Shown: positions 54,807 through 62,405 of the stretch, piece after piece
Layout: every line of letters begins with the position of its first letter
How positions within the stretch are numbered: the stretch's first letter is position 1
Origin: Sedimentitalea nanhaiensis DSM 24252
Lineage (GTDB): Bacteria; Pseudomonadota; Alphaproteobacteria; Rhodobacterales; Rhodobacteraceae
Length of the DNA: 64,000 nt
NCBI RefSeq assembly: GCF_000473225.1
Contig: NZ_KI421509.1
Coordinates: 3,800,165-3,864,164 of the forward strand
Direction: 5' to 3'
Notes under the pieces: model-generated
What the model saw: the letters and a program-made list of their open reading frames with translations, nothing else
Databases searched by the model: none
Told to the model about the DNA's origin: nothing
Made by a program: the position numbers and the translations under genes

Positions 54807-54879
54807 GTCTCATGTCCTTTGTCTGGGTCACTTGAAACGGCGGTCGTTTTGCCAGCCGGGTTCGCTTGTTGAAATTTCC

Positions 54880-54903
54880 TGTCAGTAGAAAACTTAACTG
54901 ACA
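54880..54903. promoter_or_regulatory. Perfect inverted repeat between Rieske and sox operons
   Basis: TGTCAGT (54880-54886) and ACTGACA (54897-54903) are exact reverse complements with a 10-bp AT-rich spacer, in the 207-bp divergent region 74 bp upstream of the Rieske oxygenase gene. A likely operator for the XRE-cupin regulator. AT-rich sequence up to 55013 could hold the soxB promoter. Confidence 0.5.
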
Positions 54904-55013
54904 ATACATTGAACTCCGACTCCAGATCAAGCGAATTCAGGCTGTTCCGGCAGGCCCGGGAGCAGCGGAAATGGCTTGACGAATAATTATTTCCAGTAAA
55001 TATATTTATTCAA

Positions 55014-56264
55014 ATGCAAAGATACTCTCTCTTCTCCCTGGCTCGCAACGCGCTGAGCGGACATCGCAACTGGGCCCGTGCTTGGCGATCGCCGCCGCTG
55101 CAACCGGCCTATGATGTCGTCATCATCGGCGCCGGAGGTCACGGACTGGCCACCGCCTATTATCTGGCCAAGGAATTCGGGCAGAAAAACATTGCGGTTC
55201 TGGAACGCGGCTGGCTTGGCGGCGGCAACATCGCCCGCAATACGGTGACTATCCGGTCCAACTACATGCGCGATGAATCGATCCCCTTTTACGTCAAATC
55301 CGTCGCCATGTTCGAGGACCTGACCCGCGAGCTGAATTTCAACATGATGCATTCCAAGCGCACCATGGTGGATGTGGTGCAAACCTATTCCCGGATGCGC
55401 GAATTGCGGCGGCGGCAGTTGACGATGGATATCTATGGCTCGACCTATGAACCGATCTCGACGGAGGAGCTGCGTCGGAGAATTCCTGCCCTGACCGGTG
55501 GCGGTCCCGATGCGCGGCTGCCGATTCTGGGCGGCATGGTGCATACCGATGCCGGGGTGAACCGCCACGACGCCGTGGCCTGGGGCTATGCGCGCGGGGC
55601 CGATGCTCTGGGGGTCGAGATTCACCAGAAGACGGCGGTGCAGTCCCTGATCCGGGGGGCGGACGGAGCTATCGCCGGGGTTCAGACCAATCGCGGCAAG
55701 GTGCGGGCGGCAAAGGTGGTGGTGGCGGTGTCCGGCCATACCACGACGGTGACCGAAACCGCCGGTCTGAAACTGCCGCTGCGCACGATGAATCTGACCG
55801 CATTTGTGTCCGAGCCGGTCAAGCCGCTGGTCGACGTGATCGTGAATTGCCCCGACAGCGGCTTTTATTTCAGCCAGTCCGACAAGGGCGAGATGGTCAT
55901 CGGCGGCGCGCCTGACGCGGGGCAGAGTTTCCGCCGGGATATCAAGCAGACGGTGTTCGAGGATACGGTGACGGCAATGCTGTCGCTGTTTCCGGCCTTC
56001 CAAAAACTCAAGTTGATGCGGCAATGGGGCGGGCATCTGGACATCGCCCATGACGCTTCGCCGATCATGTCGAAAACCGATGTGGCAGGACTGTTCATTA
56101 CCGCCGGATGGTGGGGCGGCTACAAGGCGATCCCGGCGGGCGGACTGACGCTGGCGCATCTGGTGGCCAGGGGCGAGCCGCACCCGCTGATGGCAGCGTT
56201 CACGCTGGAGCGGTTTCGACATCTGGATTTTGTGATGGAATCCGGGACCACCACCGCCCGATGA
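55014..56264 (+). CDS. soxB: Sarcosine oxidase beta subunit family
   Basis: A 416-residue flavoprotein subunit of heterotetrameric sarcosine oxidase. FAD motif VVIIGAGGHGLATAYYLAKE (residues about 34-53), ARNTVTIRSNYMRDESIPFY, and His185 in AGVNRHDAVAWGYARGADAL, which aligns with the histidine carrying the covalent FMN in this family. The C-terminal ITAGWWGGYKAIPAGGLTLA closes the FAD site. The subunit performs amine oxidation. First gene of soxBDAG. The local neighbourhood (Rieske oxygenase, no glyA or purU) means the substrate may be an N-methyl amino acid other than sarcosine. Confidence 0.93.
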   Translation: MQRYSLFSLARNALSGHRNWARAWRSPPLQPAYDVVIIGAGGHGLATAYYLAKEFGQKNIAVLERGWLGGGNIARNTVTIRSNYMRDESIPFYVKSVAMFEDLTRELNFNMMHSKRTMVDVVQTYSRMRELRRRQLTMDIYGSTYEPISTEELRRRIPALTGGGPDARLPILGGMVHTDAGVNRHDAVAWGYARGADALGVEIHQKTAVQSLIRGADGAIAGVQTNRGKVRAAKVVVAVSGHTTTVTETAGLKLPLRTMNLTAFVSEPVKPLVDVIVNCPDSGFYFSQSDKGEMVIGGAPDAGQSFRRDIKQTVFEDTVTAMLSLFPAFQKLKLMRQWGGHLDIAHDASPIMSKTDVAGLFITAGWWGGYKAIPAGGLTLAHLVARGEPHPLMAAFTLERFRHLDFVMESGTTTAR

Positions 56265-56274
56265 CAGGAGACGG

Positions 56275-56532
56275 ATGATGCTGCTGATCCCATGCCCGTT
56301 CTGTGGGCCGCGCAACGAAAGCGAGTTTGCCCATGGCGGCCCGGTTCGCGCCCGCCGCCCCGATCCCGACGCGGTCAGCGATGCGGCTTGGGTCGAATAT
56401 CTGACCGTCACTCCCAATCCACAGGGACCGGTTCAGGAACACTGGTGGCATGTGCGCGGCTGCGGCACATGGCTGACCCTTTGGCGGGACACGACCAGCC
56501 ATGACATTGTCAAAGGGCCGGACGATGCGTGA
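56275..56532 (+). CDS. soxD: Sarcosine oxidase delta subunit
   Basis: A 85-residue zinc-binding delta subunit. LLIPCPFCGPRNESEFAHGG carries the CPxC zinc ligands and the histidine; EHWWHVRGCGTWLTLWRDTT is the second conserved block with the last ligand. Normal length. ATG at 56275 or 56278. Its stop overlaps the soxA start by 8 bp. Confidence 0.95.
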   Translation: MMLLIPCPFCGPRNESEFAHGGPVRARRPDPDAVSDAAWVEYLTVTPNPQGPVQEHWWHVRGCGTWLTLWRDTTSHDIVKGPDDA

Positions 56533-59410
56533 GCGATTGCCGCAGGGTGGGCGGATCGACCGGAGCCGGCGGGTGGCCTTTACCTTTAACGGACGGGTCT
56601 ATGACGGGTATCACGGCGACACCCTGGCCTCGGCGCTGCTTGCGCATGGGGTCCGGTTGACGGCGCGCAGCTTCAAATACCACCGTCCGCGCGGCATTGT
56701 CGGCTACGGCGTCGAGGAACCGGCATCGCTGGTGGAACTGCTGGGGGCGGACGCCTCGGGCAACGAACCGATCACCACGGTGCGGATCCGCGACGGGTTG
56801 CGGGCAAAATCGGTGAATTGCTGGCCGTCGCTTCGGTTCGATATTGGTGGCGTCAACCAATTGTTCGCGCGAGTCCTGCCTGCCGGGTTCTATTACAAAA
56901 CCTTCAAATGGCCCGACTGGCAGCTGTTCGAACCGATGATCCGCCGGGCCGCCGGGCTGGCCCGCGCCCCGACACAGCCGCCTGCAAACGGTCATTACGA
57001 GGCGCGCCACGCCCATGCGGATGTGTTCATCGCGGGTGCCGGCCCGGCGGGGCTGATGGCGGCGCTGGTCGCGGGTCGCGCTGGCAAGCGGGTGTTTCTG
57101 GCCGATGAGGGCACCGAAGCCGGAGGCGGCCTGCTGACCCGCCGCCTGCGCATCGAGGACCGTCCGGCGATGGAGTGGGTCGCGGATGCGGTGGCGGAAC
57201 TGGCAGCGATGGAGCATGTCACCCACCTGCAAAACGCCAGCGTCTGGGCCTATCGCGAACACAATCTGATGATGGTGACTGAACGCAGCCCCGATCACGA
57301 CAGCCTGTTGGAACGCAGTTGGCGCGTGCGCGCGGGCCGGGTGATTTGCGCTACCGGGGCGATCGAACGGCTGCTGGTGTTTCCCGGCAACGACCGGCCC
57401 GGCGTGATGCTGGCCAGCGCGGCACAGGCCTATGTCAACCGCTGGGCGGTGCGTCCCGGCCGACGGGCCGTGGTCTTTACCAACAATAACAGCGCCTATG
57501 CTGTTGCGGCGGACATGCAGGCGGCGGGGATCGAGATTGCGGCAATTGTCGACGCCCGCCCGCAGGTGCCGCCCGAGGCGCTGGCGCAGGTGGCGGGGAT
57601 TGACGTGCTGGGCGGTCATGTCGTGGTCCGAACGCGGGGACGGATGAGTTTGCGCAGCATCGCAATTTCACCCCTAGCGGGGGGCGCAACACGCAGCATC
57701 GCCTGCGATCTGCTGGCCCATTCGGGTGGCTGGAACCCGGCGGTGCATCTGTTCTCGCAATCCCGCGGCAGCCTGCGCTATGACGAGACGTTAGCGGCAT
57801 TTGTTCCCGACATCCCGGCGCAGGCGACCGCAAGCGTCGGCGCGGCGGCGGGGCTGATGACCCTACCCGAGGTGCTGACCAGCGCGGCGGCGACCGGCGG
57901 CGATGTTCCGCGGGCGCATGAGGCGGCCTATGCCATCGCACCGCTGTGGCGGGTGCAGGCTGCGGGCAAGGCGTTTCTGGATATCCAGAACGACGTGACC
58001 GTCGCGGACGTGCAACTGGCGCTGCGCGAAGGCTATGACAATATCGAACATGTCAAACGCTATACGACCGGCGGCATGGGGATCGATCAGGGCAAGACCG
58101 GCAACATCAACATCATCGGAACGGTAGCGCAGCAAAAGGGGCTGACGCTGCCGGAAGTCGGCTCCACCACATTTCGCTCCCCCTATGCGCCGGTGTCGTT
58201 CGGTGCTGTCGGCGGGCTTCGCACGGGCGAGGTGCAGTTTCCCTATCGACATACCCCGATCACAGAGTGGAACCGCGAACAGGGTGCGGTGATGTACGAG
58301 GCGGGCGCGCGCTGGCAGCGACCGGGGTATTTCCCGCAACCGGGCGAGTCGTTTCAGGAAACCGTGAATCGCGAATGCGGGGCAGTGCGCGAAGCGGTCG
58401 GGGTCTATGACGGCTCGCCGCTTGGGACATTCGAGCTCAAAGGCCGCGATACCGGGCGGTTTCTGGATTTTCTCTATACCAACAAGATGGCTAATCTGAA
58501 GCCGGGGCATGGGCGTTACGGGCTGATGCTGACCGATGACGGGCTGATCCTGGACGACGGAGTGGCGCTGCGGCTGGACGACTATCGCTGGATACTGTCC
58601 ACATCGACCGGCCATGCGGACGCGGTCAATCAGCAAATGGAGAAACTGTTGCAAACCGAGTTTCCCGATTGGCAGGTGATGGTCACGGCGGTCACCAGCC
58701 AGTGGAACAATGCCACCGTCTGCGGCCCCAGGGCGCGCGAGGTGATGGAGGCGCTTGGCACCGACATAAATCTGGACAACGCCGCCTTTCCCTTCATGAC
58801 GTTTCGCGACGGCACTGTCGCGGGCCTGCCCACGCGGGTGGTGCGGGTCAGTTTCACCGGAGAACTGTCCTATGAAATCAACGTCGCACCGCGCCACATG
58901 CGGAAACTTTGGGACAGGGTCATGGCTGCGGGTGCACCTTTTGGGATTCAGCCGGTGGGCTCCGAGGCCAACCATGTTCTGCGGGTAGAAAAGGGGTTCC
59001 TGTCGCTGGGCCATGAGGTGGACGGCACCGTCGACCCGCACGATCTGGGCATGGGGTGGATCATGTCGGCGAAGAAATCCGACTATCTGGGCAAACGTGC
59101 GGTCGCCTTGCGGCGTGCGGCGGACAAGCCGCGGCGCGAACTGGTCGGCCTGTTGCCGGACGATCCCAATGCGCAGATCCCGGAAGGCGCTCCGCTGACG
59201 CCGGGCGGACGGAAAGAGGCGACCGAGGGGCTGGTGACCGCATGTGTCTGGAGTGGGGTGAACAACCGTTGGGTGGCGCTGGCGCTGTTGGTGAACGGCA
59301 GGACACGGCAGGGGGAAACCGTGCATGTAAGGCTGCGGGACGAGGTCATAGCGGCCCGCGTCACCGCGCCGGTGTTTTACGATCCGGGTGGTCAGCGTTT
59401 GAGGTCTTGA
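56525..59410 (+). CDS. soxA: Sarcosine oxidase alpha subunit family
   Basis: A 961-residue alpha subunit. The N-terminal ferredoxin-like segment (FTFNGRVYDGYHGDTLASAL), the NAD-binding fold (DVFIAGAGPAGLMAALVAGR, residues about 170-190), the disulfide-oxidoreductase-like region (NDRPGVMLASAAQAYVNRWA) and the C-terminal folate-binding aminomethyltransferase-like domain (from about residue 580: REAVGVYDGSPLGTFELKGR, VRVSFTGELSYEINV, GSEANHVLRVEKGFLSLGHE) are in the standard order. The folate site would capture the methylene group as 5,10-methylene-tetrahydrofolate. ATG at 56525 is chosen; an upstream start would overlap soxD further. Confidence 0.94.
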   Translation: MRERLPQGGRIDRSRRVAFTFNGRVYDGYHGDTLASALLAHGVRLTARSFKYHRPRGIVGYGVEEPASLVELLGADASGNEPITTVRIRDGLRAKSVNCWPSLRFDIGGVNQLFARVLPAGFYYKTFKWPDWQLFEPMIRRAAGLARAPTQPPANGHYEARHAHADVFIAGAGPAGLMAALVAGRAGKRVFLADEGTEAGGGLLTRRLRIEDRPAMEWVADAVAELAAMEHVTHLQNASVWAYREHNLMMVTERSPDHDSLLERSWRVRAGRVICATGAIERLLVFPGNDRPGVMLASAAQAYVNRWAVRPGRRAVVFTNNNSAYAVAADMQAAGIEIAAIVDARPQVPPEALAQVAGIDVLGGHVVVRTRGRMSLRSIAISPLAGGATRSIACDLLAHSGGWNPAVHLFSQSRGSLRYDETLAAFVPDIPAQATASVGAAAGLMTLPEVLTSAAATGGDVPRAHEAAYAIAPLWRVQAAGKAFLDIQNDVTVADVQLALREGYDNIEHVKRYTTGGMGIDQGKTGNINIIGTVAQQKGLTLPEVGSTTFRSPYAPVSFGAVGGLRTGEVQFPYRHTPITEWNREQGAVMYEAGARWQRPGYFPQPGESFQETVNRECGAVREAVGVYDGSPLGTFELKGRDTGRFLDFLYTNKMANLKPGHGRYGLMLTDDGLILDDGVALRLDDYRWILSTSTGHADAVNQQMEKLLQTEFPDWQVMVTAVTSQWNNATVCGPRAREVMEALGTDINLDNAAFPFMTFRDGTVAGLPTRVVRVSFTGELSYEINVAPRHMRKLWDRVMAAGAPFGIQPVGSEANHVLRVEKGFLSLGHEVDGTVDPHDLGMGWIMSAKKSDYLGKRAVALRRAADKPRRELVGLLPDDPNAQIPEGAPLTPGGRKEATEGLVTACVWSGVNNRWVALALLVNGRTRQGETVHVRLRDEVIAARVTAPVFYDPGGQRLRS

Positions 59411-59411
59411 A

Positions 59412-59909
59412 ATGCGCTATGATGTAACTTGCAAGCAGGCCGGGCTCTCGGCGCTGTTCGATCTGAAGGGGCCGCAGGCCGATTTGTGGGGCTGGGCGGG
59501 CGATCATCTGCCGCCGATGCCGGCACGGCCCAACAGTCTCACCCGCAGGGGCGGGCGCAGCCTTTATCATATCGGACCCCGCCATCTGCTTTTGCGCACG
59601 GGCATCGCCGAGGAAGAGGCGCTGGAGCGTGCGCTCGGCCCCGCCGCCGCGCCGCCGCAGATCAGCATTGTCCGGATCTCGGATACGCTGACGTTTTTTG
59701 CTGTGACCGGCAGGGATGCGGATCAGGTCATGGCCATCGCCTGTCCACTCGACCTGCACCCTGCGGTCTTTGGCGCGGATGCGGTAAGCCATACCGAGGC
59801 GTTCGGGCTGAAGGCCATGGTGCTGCGCTGCGAAGGCGGGTTCGAATGCGCCGTCGAGCAAAGCCATGGAGACATGATGCAGGATTATCTGAACCGGGCG
59901 CTGACCTGA
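59412..59909 (+). CDS. soxG: Sarcosine oxidase gamma subunit
   Basis: A 165-residue gamma subunit. Weakly conserved family; recognised by RRGGRSLYHIGPRHLLLRTG, ISIVRISDTLTFFAVTGRDA, MAIACPLDLHPAVFGADAVS and HTEAFGLKAMVLRCEGGFEC, and by its place 1 bp after soxA. A shorter relative of the GcvT fold, structural in the tetramer. Completes the soxBDAG operon; the ferredoxin gene is convergent, with a hairpin between. Confidence 0.92.
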   Translation: MRYDVTCKQAGLSALFDLKGPQADLWGWAGDHLPPMPARPNSLTRRGGRSLYHIGPRHLLLRTGIAEEEALERALGPAAAPPQISIVRISDTLTFFAVTGRDADQVMAIACPLDLHPAVFGADAVSHTEAFGLKAMVLRCEGGFECAVEQSHGDMMQDYLNRALT

Positions 59910-59958
59910 CTGCGCAAGGGCGATGTGCGCGGTCGTGGCGGCGACAAATGGTGGTAGT

Positions 59959-59976
59959 CCCCGGTCGCCGCCGGGG
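59959..59976. terminator. Hairpin between convergent soxG and ferredoxin genes
   Basis: CCCCGG (59959-59964) and CCGGGG (59971-59976) around the 6-nt loop TCGCCG form a GC-rich stem-loop midway between two convergent stops. No U-run, but it probably serves both transcripts. Confidence 0.4.
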
Positions 59977-59984
59977 GGTGTGTG

Positions 59985-60299
59985 TCACATCATGATCTGG
60001 ACCATGCCGTTTTCGACGCGGGTTTCAAAGGTCTTCATCATCCGCGTCGCCGGGGCGCAGACCGGCTTGCCGTCGCGCACGTCGAACGCGCCCTGATGCA
60101 GCGGGCATTCGATCACATGTCCGTCGAAATATCCGTCACACAGATCCGCACCGCCGTGATTGCACAGCGCCAGAGAGGCATAGATTCCACTGGGGGTGTC
60201 ATAGAGAGCCAGCTTGCGCGCCCCGAACTGCACCCGCGTGACCCACTGCGCTTCCAGCTCCTTGACGGGAAGGATATCCTTCCAACCTTTTTCCGCCAT
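59985..60299 (-). CDS. Rieske [2Fe-2S] ferredoxin
   Basis: A 104-residue Rieske-type ferredoxin. Cluster ligands Cys46-x-His48 (LALCNHGGADL) and Cys65-xx-His68 (VIECPLHQGAFDVRDG). No membrane segment. It starts 1 bp after the desaturase-type gene stop, so it is expected to pass electrons to that diiron enzyme or to the Rieske oxygenase. NAD(P)H:ferredoxin reductase is not encoded nearby. Confidence 0.92.
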   Translation of the reverse strand: MAEKGWKDILPVKELEAQWVTRVQFGARKLALYDTPSGIYASLALCNHGGADLCDGYFDGHVIECPLHQGAFDVRDGKPVCAPATRMMKTFETRVENGMVQIMM

Positions 60300-60300
60300 T

Positions 60301-61239
60301 TTACAGCCTCCTGCCCAAAAGTTGCCGCAGGATGTCGCGGTGGGCCCCCAGATAGCCGCCGGGTTCGACGTGTATGTGATCCTTCAGCTTTTCATGCAGA
60401 CGCGGCAGCGCGTGGAATGGCACCGAGGACACATAGTGATGTTCGGCGTGATAGTTCATGTTCCAGCACAGGAACCGCCAGGGAAACGACACCAGGTTGG
60501 TCCGGGTGTTTTTGTGCATCTGCGGCACGGTCGGGCGGCCCACATGTTCGGTCATGCGAATGAACCGCATGACCGGTTCGCCCAGAATCATCGGTATGAC
60601 CCAGAACCACAGCAAGGCCCAGTTGCCGCTGGCGGCCATCGCCGCCAGGATCAGCACATACCCTGCAAGCATGATCCGCGCTTCGCGAAACACGGCGGCA
60701 CGTTCGACTTTGGGGATGAACCGTTCCTCTTCCGATGTCAGGCGTCCGGCCACGTGACGGAACAGTTCGGTGAACTTGGCACGCCAATAGGGAATGGCGG
60801 ACAAGTAGAACACGTATTGCCACAGGTTTTGCGGCATGGCCACCAATTCGGGGTCATCGCCCACCAGCTGAGTATAGGTGTGATGGTCGCAATGCTCATA
60901 GCGGAAATGCTTGTGCGGTACCATGATGATGAAGCCGCAAATATTGCCCACCACATCGTTCAGCCAGCGGGTGCGGAACACAGTGTAATGCACACATTCG
61001 TGCTGCAGAGAGAAATGGTGCACCAGCACCACCCCCTGCAGCAGCATCGCCGGCCAGATCAGCCAGCTGTCCCAGCTCAGGGCGACAAGGGTCGTGGTCA
61101 GGGCGAGAACCGCGATCCAGGCGATCAGCCTGCGCAGCGCCGGCCCATTCGACCGCTGCAAGAATGATTTCAACTCTTCGCGTGAAAGCTTGCCCTCTGC
61201 CAATGCCTGGGTCAGGGGCGTTACGATAGCATCAGTCAT
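60301..61239 (-). CDS. Fatty-acid-desaturase-type membrane diiron oxygenase
   Basis: A 312-residue integral membrane protein with the three histidine boxes HECVH (80-84), HCDHH (116-120) and HAEHH (264-268) of the desaturase/hydroxylase superfamily. About four hydrophobic helices (LIAWIAVLALTTTLVALSWD, VVGNICGFIIMVPH, IMLAGYVLILAAMAASGNWA). Usual desaturases act on acyl lipids; here the gene is paired with a Rieske ferredoxin and adjoins amine-oxidising genes, so a hydroxylase or N-dealkylase role is possible. Start MTDAIV (61239); a longer frame was rejected. Substrate unknown. Confidence 0.88.
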   Translation of the reverse strand: MTDAIVTPLTQALAEGKLSREELKSFLQRSNGPALRRLIAWIAVLALTTTLVALSWDSWLIWPAMLLQGVVLVHHFSLQHECVHYTVFRTRWLNDVVGNICGFIIMVPHKHFRYEHCDHHTYTQLVGDDPELVAMPQNLWQYVFYLSAIPYWRAKFTELFRHVAGRLTSEEERFIPKVERAAVFREARIMLAGYVLILAAMAASGNWALLWFWVIPMILGEPVMRFIRMTEHVGRPTVPQMHKNTRTNLVSFPWRFLCWNMNYHAEHHYVSSVPFHALPRLHEKLKDHIHVEPGGYLGAHRDILRQLLGRRL

Positions 61240-61429
61240 GATGTACCTCGTGTTCAGCAATCGGGGGGTCTTTTTCCCTTCCACGATTACGCCGGAGACG
61301 GAAGTGCTCCGCACCATGGAAACGCAAATCTCGCGCTTCCATTGAGGTGTTCATAGCTGCCGGTGGCAGGGTCTGTCCAGAACCGCGAGCAGGATCTTTG
61401 GCAAAGGTGGTTCTGGCGCGCAACCTCGC

Positions 61430-61621
61430 TATGGCCTTTTCGTTGCTTGCGGCACTTGGCAGCCGTTTTGACATTCATCCCAAGTTCCCGGCTTAGCGCC
61501 GCGTTCGTAGCTTGCTCCTCTCGGGACATTGCCGCGCAATGCCCTGCCGGGCAGTGGAGCGCTGTATCGCTGCTCTGACGGCATGCGCGACCGTGGCGCA
61601 GCCATGACGAACCTGTCCCAT
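61430..61621 (-). pseudogene. IS481-like transposase N-terminal remnant
   Basis: From ATG at 61621 (minus) the reading MGQVRHGCATVAHAVRAAIQ, then after a frame change AALSRELGMNVKTAAKCRKQ, matches the N-terminal HTH of IS481-type transposases (MGQVLHGSATTTEAxRxAIQ, then LAKRYGINxKTVAKWRKR). The rest of the transposase is absent. A frameshifted remnant between the desaturase gene and the copper genes. Confidence 0.72.
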
Positions 61622-61996
61622 TGTGCGTCCTTCCGGCCCAAAGAATAGATCGCTCTATCAAACCGTGGGATCAAACACCCGGTGCTGCGGGTATAGGTGG
61701 ACGAGAGCAGCTCTCCGATGGGTATCGACGTTTTGGGGATTGATTCCTGCGCAGAGGCACTACGGGGCGTGAGCAGCGGCGAATCGCAGGCCCATTCAAA
61801 GAGTGTCAAGAACGCTCCGCCGGTTTGAATTCCGTCATTCCAGCGCGACCGAGCAACCAAAATGATGGCGCTCCTTGACGACAGAACCGTGGGCTTCAGT
61901 TCGCCCCGACATTCGCGGATACCGGCGACGTCAGCGTCAAGGTGAATCAAGAGCGGGTTCTGATGGGTTAGACATCCGGGGGGCTTTTTCAGTTAT
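61622..61996. other. 375-bp gap, no gene seen
   Basis: Follows the IS481-like remnant up to the cueR stop. A minus-strand open frame crosses it but has no motif and is continuous with the wrong frame of the transposase remnant. Probably degenerate sequence. Confidence 0.4.
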
Positions 61997-62392
61997 TCAT
62001 CCTTGCCGCGCCATCGCCAGATCGGCCAGGATCGGGCAATTGGGACGGTGGTCGCCCGCGCAAGCATCAACGAGATGTGCGAGCGTTGCGCGCATCTCGG
62101 TCAGTTCGCCGATCTTATGGTCGATCTGTTGCAAGTGCTCTTCTGCGATTTGCTTCACCTCGGCGCTGGCACGGTCGGTGTCTGCATAGAGTTTCAACAG
62201 GTTCCGGCAGTTCTCGATGGTAAAGCCCAAGGCGCGGGCCCGGCCCAGGAAAGCCAGCTTGTGCACGTCGCTTTCCCTGAATGTGCGGTAGCCGTTGGCA
62301 CTGCGCAGGGGGCTCACGAGGCCAATATCTTCGTAGTAGCGAATGGTCTTGGCTGGCAGGCCCGAAACACTGGCCACATCTCCTATATTCAT
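61997..62392 (-). CDS. cueR: MerR-family copper-responsive regulator
   Basis: A 131-residue MerR regulator. HTH: MNIGDVASVSGLPAKTIRYY, EDIGLVSPLRSANGYRTFRE. Metal-binding cysteines Cys111 and Cys119 in DACAGDHRPNCPILADLA match the CueR spacing for Cu(I)/Ag(I). It lies 13 bp downstream of the copA stop, so the two form an operon with regulator last, and the copper promoter is expected outside the window upstream of copA. Start ATG at 62392. Confidence 0.92.
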   Translation of the reverse strand: MNIGDVASVSGLPAKTIRYYEDIGLVSPLRSANGYRTFRESDVHKLAFLGRARALGFTIENCRNLLKLYADTDRASAEVKQIAEEHLQQIDHKIGELTEMRATLAHLVDACAGDHRPNCPILADLAMARQG

Positions 62393-62405
62393 GTTGGTTT
62401 CCTTT

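Noticed and set aside
56510-57619. 369-codon minus-strand ORF opposite soxA
   Set aside because: Shadow of soxA; the coding strand carries the known domain order.
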